Origin: Melioribacteraceae bacterium
GTDB taxonomy: Bacteria; Bacteroidota; Ignavibacteria; Ignavibacteriales; Melioribacteraceae
DNA length: 44,561 nt
NCBI GenBank assembly: GCA_026983755.1
Contig: JALSTL010000123.1
Location: 1-44,561, forward strand
Reading direction: 5' to 3'
Shown here: one piece after another, positions 9,704 through 18,493 of the stretch
Layout: the number at the start of each line of letters is the position of its first letter
Numbering within the stretch: position 1 is the stretch's first letter
The notes under the pieces: model-generated
Databases searched by the model: none
What the model saw: the letters and a program-made list of their open reading frames with translations, nothing else
What the model was told of the DNA's origin: nothing
Program-made: the position numbers and the translations under genes

Positions 9704-11113
9704 ATGGATTTTTCCAATGATTTTTACAGTGAGGATTCAAATTCTTATTTTGATGACGAACAATTAAAATCGAAAGTAAAAGAGTGTAAAAAATATATTA
9801 CAAGTGGCCAAACAGTTGCTTATTTGGAAAATATAGAAGAAACAATACAACTTTGTTTAGAATACGATTTTGTTGAAGACGGCATATTTTTAGTTGAAGC
9901 CGCTCTGGAAATTTCACCTTATAGTTCGGAACTGTGGCATGCAAAAGGAATATTTCACAACAATCAATTTGATTTTGAAGCGGCATATAACTCGTTAGAA
10001 AAAGCTCTTTCGTTAAATCCGACGGACGTTGAAGCTATGATAAATAAATCCATTGCAGAAGATAATTTAGGACTTTGGGATAATGCTATTAAATCTTTAG
10101 AAGCTGCTTTAAAATTAGAACCTCACAACGAAGAAGCTATTTTTAATTTGGGAATTCTGTATGAAAGAAAAGACGATTATAAAAAAGCTATTCAGTATTT
10201 TAATCAAACCGTTGTCTTAGACGAAAAATATACCGATGCATGGTATGAATTGGGTTACTGTTACGAAAGCAATAATCAATTAAAAGAGGCACTGGAAGCG
10301 TACGGAAAATTTTTAGAACTGGATCCATACAGTGCCAGCGGAAGATACAATACGGGAATTGTTTATCTTAAACTTGCGGATAATTCCAAAGCGGCTAATT
10401 GTTTTGAATTAGCAACGGCGATTAATAATAATTTTACAAATGCATGGTATAATGCCGGTATTGCTTACTTAAATTTAAATAGATTAATTGATGCTAAAAA
10501 TGCCTTCTTAAAAGCATTTACTTTAGACCCTTTGGATAAAGCAATAGCATTAAATTTAGCTCAAACATACGAAGCCATTGGAGATGACGACTCTGCTATA
10601 AAATATTATAATGCAACAATAAATATTAATAAACTTTCCATCGATGCTTATATTGGCAGAGGTAATTGTTTTGCCAGAAAAAATAACTATAATTTGGCTC
10701 TTGAAAATTTTGCCATGATTTTGAAAATAAATTTATCTAAAAACACCAAAGTTGTTTCTCATAAAAAAAATAATGAAAAAATTGCAGCTATATTTGATAA
10801 AATAAATTATTATTCCGCCCTTACAAATTTATCGGCTGAAGAATTAAATGATTTTGCGAATGCATATTTTGATTTGGGCAATTGGGAAAAAGCGTTGGAC
10901 GTTTTTAAAAACTCGGTTAAACTAAATGCCGAAAATTCTAGAGCTTATTATGGCAAGGCACTTTGCTTAATTATGTTAAACAAATACCGTGATGCAATAG
11001 AAAATTTACTAATTGCTTTTGAATTAAACCCTAATTTGGAAAATGTATTTTTAGAAAAATTTCCCGAATTAGATTCAACTCAATTGTATATTAAAATAAC
11101 AAGTATGTTATAA
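9704..11113 (+). CDS. Tetratricopeptide-repeat protein
   Basis: A 469-residue protein with an acidic N-terminus and then about ten tandem 34-residue TPR units, from about residue 75 to 320 and again near 380-440. Typical units show the W/L-G-Y-A-P spacing, for example AWYELGYCYESNNQLKEALE. There is no signal peptide or membrane span, so it is probably cytosolic and acts as a protein-binding scaffold. It lies 6 bases upstream of aroE and is likely co-transcribed, though nothing links TPR binding to the shikimate pathway. The partner cannot be named. Confidence 0.88.
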   Translation: MDFSNDFYSEDSNSYFDDEQLKSKVKECKKYITSGQTVAYLENIEETIQLCLEYDFVEDGIFLVEAALEISPYSSELWHAKGIFHNNQFDFEAAYNSLEKALSLNPTDVEAMINKSIAEDNLGLWDNAIKSLEAALKLEPHNEEAIFNLGILYERKDDYKKAIQYFNQTVVLDEKYTDAWYELGYCYESNNQLKEALEAYGKFLELDPYSASGRYNTGIVYLKLADNSKAANCFELATAINNNFTNAWYNAGIAYLNLNRLIDAKNAFLKAFTLDPLDKAIALNLAQTYEAIGDDDSAIKYYNATININKLSIDAYIGRGNCFARKNNYNLALENFAMILKINLSKNTKVVSHKKNNEKIAAIFDKINYYSALTNLSAEELNDFANAYFDLGNWEKALDVFKNSVKLNAENSRAYYGKALCLIMLNKYRDAIENLLIAFELNPNLENVFLEKFPELDSTQLYIKITSML

Positions 11114-11119
11114 AATATA

Positions 11120-11992
11120 ATGCAACTAACCGATCAAATAAATCACGAAACTCAAATTGTGGGAATTATCGGACACCCGTTAAAACATTCCTTTTCACCA
11201 CAAATGCATAATATGACTTTCGTAAATCAAAAGTTAAATTGTATTTATTTACCTTTTGATATTCCGGTTGCAAATCTTAAAGATGCCCTTAGAAGCTTAA
11301 TTGTGCTTGGGATTAAAGGCGTTAATGTAACAATTCCTCACAAAGAAAGAATTATCCAATATTTAGATCATGTTTCCGAAGCCGCTTCATCTGTTGGTGC
11401 GGTTAATACCATTGTTAATCAGTCCGGACAACTCTACGGTTACAACACCGATGTTGACGGAATAATTGAAACACTTTTGCCATTTAAAAACGAACTTATT
11501 AGAAATACCGCAACAATCATAGGAGCCGGCGGTGCTGCAAGAGCCGTATTGTACACCTTGATAAGACATTATAAAATCGGGAAAGTTAATGTAATTAACA
11601 GAACCGAAGAAAGAGCCGAATCTTTAAAACAATATTTCAAAGAAAAAATGCATTTTGAAAACATAGATACTTTTGAACTAATGGCAAAAGAAAATTTGGA
11701 TATCTATAAAGCTTCCAAGTTAATTGTTAATGCAACATCAATCGGCTTATATCCGAATGTTGATGATACTCCTACCGATCTTACCGATTCTTTTAATTCC
11801 AATCAAATTGTTTTGGACTTGATATATAATCCCATTAAAACAAAATTTTTAAAACTTGCCGAATCTGGCGGAGCAAAAATTATTAGCGGATTAAAAATGT
11901 TTGTTGTGCAAGGTGCAAAATCTTATGAACTTTGGACTGATAAAACAATGGACATCAATAAAACTTTTGAAGAATTAAGTAAAAAAATTTAG
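11120..11992 (+). CDS. aroE: Shikimate dehydrogenase
   Basis: A 290-residue enzyme reducing 3-dehydroshikimate to shikimate with NADPH in aromatic amino-acid synthesis. The substrate-binding domain shows GHPLKHSFSPQMHN (18-31) and NVTIPHK (69-75, catalytic K75), with the partner Asp in NTDVDG near 115. The nucleotide-binding domain has IGAGGAARAV and the NRT motif of NADPH-specific members. The length is near the family norm. Its TAG stop overlaps the TAA stop of the convergent aminotransferase by four bases. It probably shares a transcript with the TPR gene upstream. Confidence 0.96.
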   Translation: MQLTDQINHETQIVGIIGHPLKHSFSPQMHNMTFVNQKLNCIYLPFDIPVANLKDALRSLIVLGIKGVNVTIPHKERIIQYLDHVSEAASSVGAVNTIVNQSGQLYGYNTDVDGIIETLLPFKNELIRNTATIIGAGGAARAVLYTLIRHYKIGKVNVINRTEERAESLKQYFKEKMHFENIDTFELMAKENLDIYKASKLIVNATSIGLYPNVDDTPTDLTDSFNSNQIVLDLIYNPIKTKFLKLAESGGAKIISGLKMFVVQGAKSYELWTDKTMDINKTFEELSKKI

Positions 11993-13167
11993 ATTTGCTT
12001 CGTAAATTTTTTAAATCTCTCCATAGCGGTTTTTAATTCATCCATACTTTTGGCATAAGTTAATCTTATATAATTTTCCATTCCAAATGCACTGCCGGGT
12101 ACCGTAGCCACGTGAGCTTCGTTTAACATATTCAAACAAAACTCTTTGCTTGTTTTTATATTTGAAGACGAACTTAATATTTTTTCTATATTTATAAAAA
12201 AATAAAAAGCACCTTCAGGCAAAGTAAACGAAACACCTTGAATATCGTTTAAGTATTCCGCAACAAAATTTCTTCGTTTTTCAAAAATTTCTCTTTGGTC
12301 TTCAACACATTGCTGAGAACCGTTAAGAGCCGCAATAGAGGCATATTGAGAAATTGTACATGCATTTGATGTACTATGGCTTTGTATTTTGCCCATACCG
12401 GAAATTACTTCTCTTGGGGCACACGCATATCCTAATCTCCAACCGGTCATTGCATAAGCTTTGGATACACCATTAATAATGATTGTATTGTTTTTAATTT
12501 TTTCTCCGAAACTCGAAACGCTTGTATATTTCAACGAATCGTAAATTAACTTCTCATAAATTTCATCGGAAAAAATTATTATATTATTTTTTAATGCAAC
12601 TTCAATTATATCCGATAATTCGGTTTTATTATAAACTGAACCTGTGGGATTGCCCGGGTTACAAAACAATAAAGCTTTGGTTTTTGAAGTGATATTTTCT
12701 TCGAATTCTTTTGCGGTTATTTTAAATTTATTTTCAATTTTTGTATTAACAATGTGGGGTTTACCTCCGGCTAATTTAACCATATCTATATAAGAAACAA
12801 AATATGGCGCCGGAATTATAACTTCATCTGATGGAGCAATTAGAGTTTGAATGGAATTGTACAAAGCTTGTTTGGCACCAACAGTAACAATTATTTCTTC
12901 AGTTGAATAATTAGCATTAAACTCTTTTATAAATTTTTGTTGAATCGCCTTTTTTAATTCCATAATACCGGTGGTTTTTGTATATCTGGTTTTTCCGGTT
13001 TCTATTGCTTTAATTCCGGCTTGTTTTATATGTTCGGGTGTTGGTAAATCGGGTTCACCAACAGAAAGATTTATTACATCAATACCACTATTTTGCATTT
13101 CTATTGTTTTGGCCGAAACTGCCATTGTTCCGGATAATGTAATATTTTTAATTCTTTCCGTAATCAT
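11989..13167 (-). CDS. aspC: Class I/II pyridoxal-phosphate aminotransferase (aspartate or aromatic type)
   Basis: A 392-residue fold-type I aminotransferase. It shows NPGNPTG (170-176), the D201/Y204 pair that holds the cofactor, and Lys236 in GVSKAYAMTGWRLGY, which forms the Schiff base. An N-terminal GEPDLPTP (38-45) and C-terminal RLTYAKS are also typical. The sequence is of the thermostable aspartate aminotransferase (AspB/AspC Ig subfamily) kind; some members also use prephenate or tyrosine, which would fit its position facing aroE. The exact substrate cannot be read from the sequence, so the symbol is tentative. Confidence 0.9.
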   Translation of the reverse strand: MITERIKNITLSGTMAVSAKTIEMQNSGIDVINLSVGEPDLPTPEHIKQAGIKAIETGKTRYTKTTGIMELKKAIQQKFIKEFNANYSTEEIIVTVGAKQALYNSIQTLIAPSDEVIIPAPYFVSYIDMVKLAGGKPHIVNTKIENKFKITAKEFEENITSKTKALLFCNPGNPTGSVYNKTELSDIIEVALKNNIIIFSDEIYEKLIYDSLKYTSVSSFGEKIKNNTIIINGVSKAYAMTGWRLGYACAPREVISGMGKIQSHSTSNACTISQYASIAALNGSQQCVEDQREIFEKRRNFVAEYLNDIQGVSFTLPEGAFYFFINIEKILSSSSNIKTSKEFCLNMLNEAHVATVPGSAFGMENYIRLTYAKSMDELKTAMERFKKFTKQI

Positions 13168-13288
13168 AAGCTTATGCTCTTTCTTTTATGTTTTGGGAGT
13201 TGTAAATATAATAATTTCATTATCAATAATTCTCTGAAATCATATTGAAATTATTATTTTTTTAATAAAAGGAATATTTCCAAAAAGA

Positions 13289-13313
13289 TTTTACAAAACT
13301 ATACGTTGTAAAA
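13289..13313. repeat. Perfect 8-bp inverted repeat between ruvA and the aminotransferase gene
   Basis: TTTTACAA (13289-13296), nine bases, TTGTAAAA (13306-13313). It lies just past the ruvA stop and upstream of the aminotransferase gene on the minus strand. It has few G/C pairs, so an operator for the aminotransferase is as likely as a weak terminator of the ruv genes. Confidence 0.4.
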
Positions 13314-13323
13314 AAGTATGCTT

Positions 13324-13917
13324 TTATTTGTTTAATATTTTCAATGCTTCTTTTATTAGTTCTTCAATAGATAAAGAAGGATTTTTTTCCAGAATTATTC
13401 CGGTGGTTTGCTCGGCTGTTTTTTGTTTGTAACCAAGCCCTAAAAGAGCGGCAATTGCATCATCTTTAACGGCAAATTTTGAAAAACCCGAACCGGATTT
13501 GTCTTCGGGAACAACTTTGTAAATTTTATCTTTTAATTCAACAATCATTCTCTCGGCTGTTTTTTTGCCAATACCCGGTATTGAAACCAAACGTGTAATA
13601 TTATTATTTGTTATCGCATTTCTAAATTCGTTTACTTCTATACCGGATAAAATACTTATGGCAAGTCTTGGCCCAACACCGTTTACTCCTATTAAAATTT
13701 CGAACAATTGTTTTTCCGGTAAAGAAAAAAAACCGAATAAATTCAAAGCATCTTCTCTAACGGAAAGATAGGTATATAGAGATATTGTGGAATTTTCTTC
13801 GGTTAGTTTTTCAAATGTATTAACTGAAATGTTTACCGAATATCCAACACCGTGCACGTCAAGTAAAACCTGAGTGGGTTTTTTTGTTATTATCTTTCCT
13901 GTTAAGTATCCTATCAT
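13324..13917 (-). CDS. ruvA: Holliday junction branch-migration protein RuvA
   Basis: A 197-residue protein with the three RuvA domains: an N-terminal OB fold beginning MIGYLTGKI (1-62), the double helix-hairpin-helix region with GVNGVGPRLA and SIPGIGKKTAERM (about 70-130), and the C-terminal RuvB-binding domain (about 150-197). RuvA tetramers bind Holliday junctions and load the RuvB motor. It follows ruvC by 13 bases on the same strand. No ruvB is in this window, so the ruvAB pair is split, which is common outside proteobacteria. Confidence 0.96.
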   Translation of the reverse strand: MIGYLTGKIITKKPTQVLLDVHGVGYSVNISVNTFEKLTEENSTISLYTYLSVREDALNLFGFFSLPEKQLFEILIGVNGVGPRLAISILSGIEVNEFRNAITNNNITRLVSIPGIGKKTAERMIVELKDKIYKVVPEDKSGSGFSKFAVKDDAIAALLGLGYKQKTAEQTTGIILEKNPSLSIEELIKEALKILNK

Positions 13918-13930
13918 TGTTAATTAAAGA

Positions 13931-14467
13931 TTATTCTATTATTTTTTCCGGATTATTTTTAACAAAATCTTTCCAACTGTTTTTTGTTTTTGTATAAGGA
14001 TTGGATTTAACGGCATAACAAAGAGCTGCTGCAAGCGCATCGGTTTCATCGTATTTAAGTTTTTGTTTTTTTAAGTTTAATAATTTAAATATCATATATT
14101 GAACTTGTTCTTTTGATGCCGCTCCGTTCCCAACAACAGCTTTTTTAATTTCTCTGGGTGAATATTCCGTAACAACCAAATTATGATTTGCAGCAGCCAA
14201 CATTGCAATGCCTCGCACATAACCGATTTTCATAGCTGATTGTACATTTTTACCATAGAAAGCAGATTCTATACAAAAAATATCGGGGTTGTTTTTTTTT
14301 ATAATTTTATTTAATTCCGTATATATAAATTTTAATTTCTCGGATAATTCTTCCGTAGCGGAGGGTTTTATTATTCCGGACGTTTTATATCCGATTGTAT
14401 TTTTATTTTTGTGTACAATTCCAAAACCGGTTAATATTGTTCCGGGATCAATACCTAATATTATCAT
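13931..14467 (-). CDS. ruvC: Holliday junction resolvase RuvC
   Basis: A 178-residue endonuclease that cuts Holliday junctions. The four acidic catalytic residues are present: D7 in GIDPGT, E67 in CIESAF, and D140 and D143 in KYDETDALAAA. The YGKNVQSAMKIGYVRG dimer segment and YSPREIKKAVVGNGAASKEQ are typical. It lies 16 bases after yebC and 13 before ruvA in the same direction, the widespread yebC-ruvC-ruvA order. Confidence 0.97.
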   Translation of the reverse strand: MIILGIDPGTILTGFGIVHKNKNTIGYKTSGIIKPSATEELSEKLKFIYTELNKIIKKNNPDIFCIESAFYGKNVQSAMKIGYVRGIAMLAAANHNLVVTEYSPREIKKAVVGNGAASKEQVQYMIFKLLNLKKQKLKYDETDALAAALCYAVKSNPYTKTKNSWKDFVKNNPEKIIE

Positions 14468-14483
14468 TTCAACTTATTATATT

Positions 14484-15215
14484 TTATTCAACATCAATAA
14501 ATTCTGCATTAGAGTAAACATTTTGAACATCGTCATTATCTTCAAGGGCATCAATCATTTTAATTAATTTTTCCGATGTTTCTCCGCTTACTTCAACAGT
14601 ATTTTTTGCTATCCATTGTAAAGAAGCATTTTCAATATCAAGCTTAGCACCGATAAGAGCTTTGCGAACATTTTCAAAATCTTCAATGGCGGTAGTTATT
14701 TCAAAAAATTCTTTTTCGGTTTGAATATCTTCGGCTCCGGCTTCTAATACCAACTCCATAATGTCGTCTTCCGTTTTGCCTTGTAACGGTAATGTAATAA
14801 TGCCTTTTCTATCAAACATCCAAGCAACGGAGCCGGTTTCACCAAGACTACCACCGTGTTTGCTAAAAGAATGTCTAATTTCGGCAACGGTTCTGTTTTT
14901 GTTATCGGTAAGGCTTTCTACCAAAACGGCAACACCGCCAGGTCCGTAACCTTCGTATGTAAGTTCAAGATAGTTTGCTCCTTCAACTTCTCCGGTTGCT
15001 TTTTTAATTGCACGTTCAATGTTATCCATTGGCATATTTGCCGATTTTGCATTATCAACAGCCAAACGTAAACGTGGATTACCATCTATATCGCCTCCGC
15101 CTTGACGTGCTGCAACTGTAATTTCTTTTATAAGTTTAGTAAATATTTTTCCTCGTTTAGCATCTTGAGCCGCTTTTTTTCTTTTTATGGTTGACCACTT
15201 TGAGTGACCCGACAT
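14484..15215 (-). CDS. yebC: YebC/TACO1-family protein
   Basis: A 243-residue cytosolic protein starting [20 protein letters not shown], the family signature, followed by the typical segments [34 protein letters not shown] and [15 protein letters not shown]. YebC proteins were first described as DNA-binding regulators; mitochondrial TACO1 and some bacterial members act in translation, including relief of stalling at proline runs. Which role applies here is open. AAGGAGA precedes the ATG. It is downstream of recJ by 21 bases and upstream of ruvC. Confidence 0.95.
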   Translation of the reverse strand: MSGHSKWSTIKRKKAAQDAKRGKIFTKLIKEITVAARQGGGDIDGNPRLRLAVDNAKSANMPMDNIERAIKKATGEVEGANYLELTYEGYGPGGVAVLVESLTDNKNRTVAEIRHSFSKHGGSLGETGSVAWMFDRKGIITLPLQGKTEDDIMELVLEAGAEDIQTEKEFFEITTAIEDFENVRKALIGAKLDIENASLQWIAKNTVEVSGETSEKLIKMIDALEDNDDVQNVYSNAEFIDVE

Positions 15216-15236
15216 ATTTAACTCTCCTTATAGAAT

Positions 15237-16961
15237 TTATATACTTGATTTTGGTTTTATTTTATAATCTTTAACACGCAATTGCGGGAATGTTCTTCCG
15301 TCTCTAACAATTTTTTCAATTGTAAATACAATATCTACCAAATCTTTTTCTTTTTCAACTTCATAAACAAATTTTCCCAAATTAAATCCTATTGCATCAA
15401 AAACTTTTTCTATACCGTTTTGCGAAAATGTTGCAACAAAATGATTGGTACCAACAATTCTTGGTGTTGAAATAACTTTAACATTTTCCGCCATAAAAAC
15501 CGGTCTCATGTTACCCGGGCCAAAGGGTGCAAACTGGTCTAAAATTCTTACAAATTTCGGTGTAATTTCATGAAAAGATATTTTTGCATCCACTTTTATT
15601 TCGGGTACAATTTCATTTTCTTTCATACTTTCTTTTAACACTTTGTTAAAACAGTTTCTAAAAATATCAATTTTATCAATATCAATTTCCAGCCCTGCAG
15701 CCGCTTTGTGTCCGCCAAATTGCCTTACATGTTCTTTGCATTGTTCAATTGCTTCATAAATATTAAATCCCGGAATACTTCTGGCGGAACCTTTGGCAAC
15801 TCCATCGATAGTTGTTAACATAATGGAAGGTTTGTGAAATTTTTCTACCATTCTGGAAGCAACAATACCAACAACACCGGGGTGCCAAGAATCATTATGC
15901 AATACAATTCCAAGATTTTCTTTCATATCGTCATCTTGATTAATAAGTTCCAATGCGTGTGAAAAAGTTACTTCGTCAATTTTTCTTCTTTCAAGATTTT
16001 CAGATTCTAGTATTTGTGCTAATTTTTTTGCTTCTTCCTCATTTTCACTAACAAAAAGTTCAACAGCTCTAATTGCATCGCCTAATCTGCCAACGGCATT
16101 TATTCTTGGTGCAATGGTAAATACAATTTGACCTGCAGATAAATTTCCATGTTGCATTCTGGAAATTTTTATCAGTTCTTTTATTCCCGGTCTAGGATTT
16201 TCATTTATAGCTTCAATACCTTTTCTAACAAGAATTCTGTTTTCGTCGGTTAAAGAAACTATATCTGCCGCTGCAGCAATAGCAACCAAATCAAGGTATT
16301 TAAAAGCCATTTCCTTTTTACCGAATCTATCTGCAATAGCGCGTACCAGTTTAAAAGCAACACCAGCGCCGGATAGAAATTTAAATGGATATTTGCACCC
16401 CGGTTTAATGGGGTCCAAAATTGCATAAGCATTCGGTAAAGAATCTTTCGGTTGATGATGATCACAAATGATTGTTTCCATTCCCATGGTTTTTGCATAA
16501 TCAATTTCCTCAACTGCAGTAATACCGCAATCTACCGTAATAATTAAATCGGCATTTTGTTTTCTAACGTTATCAATGCCTTCGAACGATAATCCGTATC
16601 CGTCCGTTAATCTGTTTGGAATAAAAACAAAAGCATTGGCACTTAATTCTTTTAAAAACATATAAAGAATTGCGGAAGAGCAAGTTCCGTCAACATCATA
16701 ATCTCCGTATATACATATTTTTTCGTTGTTTGTTATTGCATTTATAACTCTTGTAGCGGCTTTTTCCATATCATCCATAAGATATGGATCGTGTATTTCT
16801 TCTATATCCGGACGAAAATATTTTTTAGCTTCAAAAAAATTTGTAACGCCGCGTTGGATTAATAATTCGGCAAGAACGTTAGATATATTCAAACTATCTG
16901 CCAAAGCTAAAACAGCATTTTTATCGGAGGGTTCTTTTAATGTCCACTTTTTTTTAAGCAT
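15237..16961 (-). CDS. recJ: Single-strand DNA exonuclease RecJ
   Basis: A 574-residue 5'-3' exonuclease of the DHH phosphoesterase superfamily, used in recombination and repair. The metal-binding motifs are DYDVDG (87-92), ITVDCGI (141-147) and DHH (167-169), and the DHHA1 domain carries GGHKAAAGLEID. The C-terminal OB-like region (about 450-574) is present, so it is full length. GGGAG directly precedes the ATG. The 5' neighbour is rnpB, only 20 bases away and without a visible terminator. Downstream follow yebC, ruvC and ruvA, so recombination functions are grouped on one strand. Confidence 0.95.
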   Translation of the reverse strand: MLKKKWTLKEPSDKNAVLALADSLNISNVLAELLIQRGVTNFFEAKKYFRPDIEEIHDPYLMDDMEKAATRVINAITNNEKICIYGDYDVDGTCSSAILYMFLKELSANAFVFIPNRLTDGYGLSFEGIDNVRKQNADLIITVDCGITAVEEIDYAKTMGMETIICDHHQPKDSLPNAYAILDPIKPGCKYPFKFLSGAGVAFKLVRAIADRFGKKEMAFKYLDLVAIAAAADIVSLTDENRILVRKGIEAINENPRPGIKELIKISRMQHGNLSAGQIVFTIAPRINAVGRLGDAIRAVELFVSENEEEAKKLAQILESENLERRKIDEVTFSHALELINQDDDMKENLGIVLHNDSWHPGVVGIVASRMVEKFHKPSIMLTTIDGVAKGSARSIPGFNIYEAIEQCKEHVRQFGGHKAAAGLEIDIDKIDIFRNCFNKVLKESMKENEIVPEIKVDAKISFHEITPKFVRILDQFAPFGPGNMRPVFMAENVKVISTPRIVGTNHFVATFSQNGIEKVFDAIGFNLGKFVYEVEKEKDLVDIVFTIEKIVRDGRTFPQLRVKDYKIKPKSSI

Positions 16962-16981
16962 TTTCTCCCATATCCGGAAGA

Positions 16982-17426
16982 AAGATTAATAATTCAAACC
17001 TATAAGCCGAATTCTGTAATTCCGCTTGAAAACGGAACGGCAATTATTTATCTAGGTTTTCAATTACTTGAAAACTCGAGCGGTTTACCCGAAAGTAAAG
17101 AACGGACAATTCTCTTACTTAAAAAATAAGTAAAACTTTCTGCTTAACCTTGCACCAAGTGGGGTTTACCCTGATTCCGATATTACCGGAACTCTTTTAA
17201 CAAGACCATCGGTATTACTACCGATGCGGTAGGCTCTTACCCTGCCTTTTCACCCTTACCCCACAAAAGCGGGGCGGTATTTTTTCTGTGGCACTTTCCG
17301 TAACTAATAATTTGCATTATTAGCCCCCGGGCGTTACCCGGCACTTTGTCCTTTGGTGTTCGGACTTTCCTCTACTCGCGTTGTAAAAATCCGAGTAGCA
17401 ATTGCCCAGCTTGAATCATCAATCTT
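16982..17426 (-). ncRNA. rnpB: RNase P RNA (bacterial type A)
   Basis: The catalytic RNA that matures tRNA 5' ends, about 445 bases. On the minus strand the conserved GAGGAAAGTCCGAAC lies near the 5' end, GGGTAAGAGCCTACCGC is the universally conserved core segment, and ACAGAATTCGGCTTATAGG lies near the 3' end, completing P4. The ends are set by helix P1: bases 17426-17411 pair over 16 positions with 16997-16982, with two G-U pairs and no mismatches. The 3' end lies 20 bases before the recJ start codon with no terminator between. Confidence 0.96.
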
Positions 17427-17945
17427 TCTTCTACTTTTTTAATTAATTTTTTCATTTTCAAATCGGTAACAATATACGAAAAGTTTATATTTTTTTTATA
17501 ATATTTTTCTTTCAACCCAAATTATGCATTAAAATTTAGAAATTGTTTATAAAAATCTAATATGAAATAAGTTAAAGAGACTTTTTATTTAACCCTTACT
17601 AAATGTTATGCTTTAGAATAATTGCTTTATTACAATGGTTTAGAGCTATTCTGTTTTTCTATTGTATAATTCGGGTTCAATATATTTTTTATCTTTATTT
17701 TTACTTACTTTTTAACAAAAACAATTTATCCGATGTTCCTTTTAGAAGTTTTATTTCGGTAATCTTTTATGCTTCTATAAGACTTAATTCATTCCCTTTT
17801 CTTTAAATCGTTTATACTATTAATTTGTTTTTACTTGTTAACTAAATTTTAATTTTATATGTTTTAATCGGAAAATTTATTCTTCTTATTTAGTTTTAGT
17901 CTAAATAAGAATCATCAAGTTTCAATAAAATAGGAAATAATATAA
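17427..17945. other. Intergenic stretch between rnpB and the DUF2249 gene
   Basis: About 520 AT-rich bases forming the divergent control region of rnpB (minus) and the DUF2249 gene (plus). A 67-codon open frame at 17603-17806 has a Phe/Tyr/Ile-rich composition typical of random AT-rich sequence and no ribosome site, so I do not call it. The one clear structure is the inverted repeat at 17883-17911. No promoter could be fixed with confidence. Confidence 0.5.
17883..17911. promoter_or_regulatory. Perfect 11+11 bp inverted repeat, candidate operator of the DUF2249 cluster
   Basis: TTCTTATTTAG (17883-17893), seven bases, CTAAATAAGAA (17901-17911), ending 34 bases before the start codon. The size and dyad form suit a dimeric regulator, and an Rrf2 protein is encoded at the far end of the cluster. 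There is no T run, so a terminator is unlikely. The ten-base TAAGAATCAT at its right edge (17906-17915) recurs near the Rrf2 gene. Confidence 0.5.
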
Positions 17946-18488
17946 ATGAGTGATTTTGAAAAAACCAATGTTGTCTCTTTAGATGTTCGCCCTATAATTC
18001 AATCGGGCAACGACCCGTTTAATGAAATTATGGAAAAGATTAAAATCTTAAAAGATGATCAAACCTTGGAAATTATTAATATTTTTGAGCCCATACCTTT
18101 AATAAATAAATTAAAATCGATGGGTTATTCTTCTTTTACGGAACGCCCGAACGACGGAACTATCCGCACATATTTCAAAAAAAATTTGTCCGGCACTTTA
18201 AATAGAAAAATTTCGGAAATTAAGGAATCCGACAAAGATACTTTTCAAAGAAAATTAGAATCATTCGGAGAAAATATCAGAACCGTTGATGTTAGACATC
18301 TTGAAATGCCGGAACCTATGGTTACAATTTTAAAAGAAGTTGAAACTTTAGATGATAAAACCGTTTTATTTGTTCAACATAAAAAAATTCCGCAGTATCT
18401 TTTGCCGGAATTACAAGAAAGAAATTTTTCGGTTCTGTATTACAAAATTAATCCTAATAATGTTCAATTATTGATTTTTAGGAAATAA
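17946..18488 (+). CDS. Tandem DUF2249 protein
   Basis: A 180-residue cytosolic protein with two copies of the DUF2249 (TusA/SirA-like fold) domain, at about 11-77 and 113-178, joined by a charged helix. The first begins LDVRPI and has FEPIPLINKLKSMGY; the second begins VDVRHLEMPEPM and is more divergent, without the FEPxPL motif. DUF2249 genes are often found beside denitrification, NO-handling or hemerythrin genes, but no biochemical role is settled. It is the first gene of a three-gene unit: 5 bases separate it from the 12-helix membrane protein, which overlaps the MIP18-like gene. The inverted repeat just upstream suggests specific regulation. Confidence 0.8.
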   Translation: MSDFEKTNVVSLDVRPIIQSGNDPFNEIMEKIKILKDDQTLEIINIFEPIPLINKLKSMGYSSFTERPNDGTIRTYFKKNLSGTLNRKISEIKESDKDTFQRKLESFGENIRTVDVRHLEMPEPMVTILKEVETLDDKTVLFVQHKKIPQYLLPELQERNFSVLYYKINPNNVQLLIFRK

Positions 18489-18493
18489 TATTT

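Noticed and set aside
17603..17806. 67-codon open frame in the rnpB-DUF2249 gap
   Set aside because: Composition dominated by Phe, Tyr, Ile and Leu as expected for AT-rich noncoding DNA, no ribosome site, no family resemblance.
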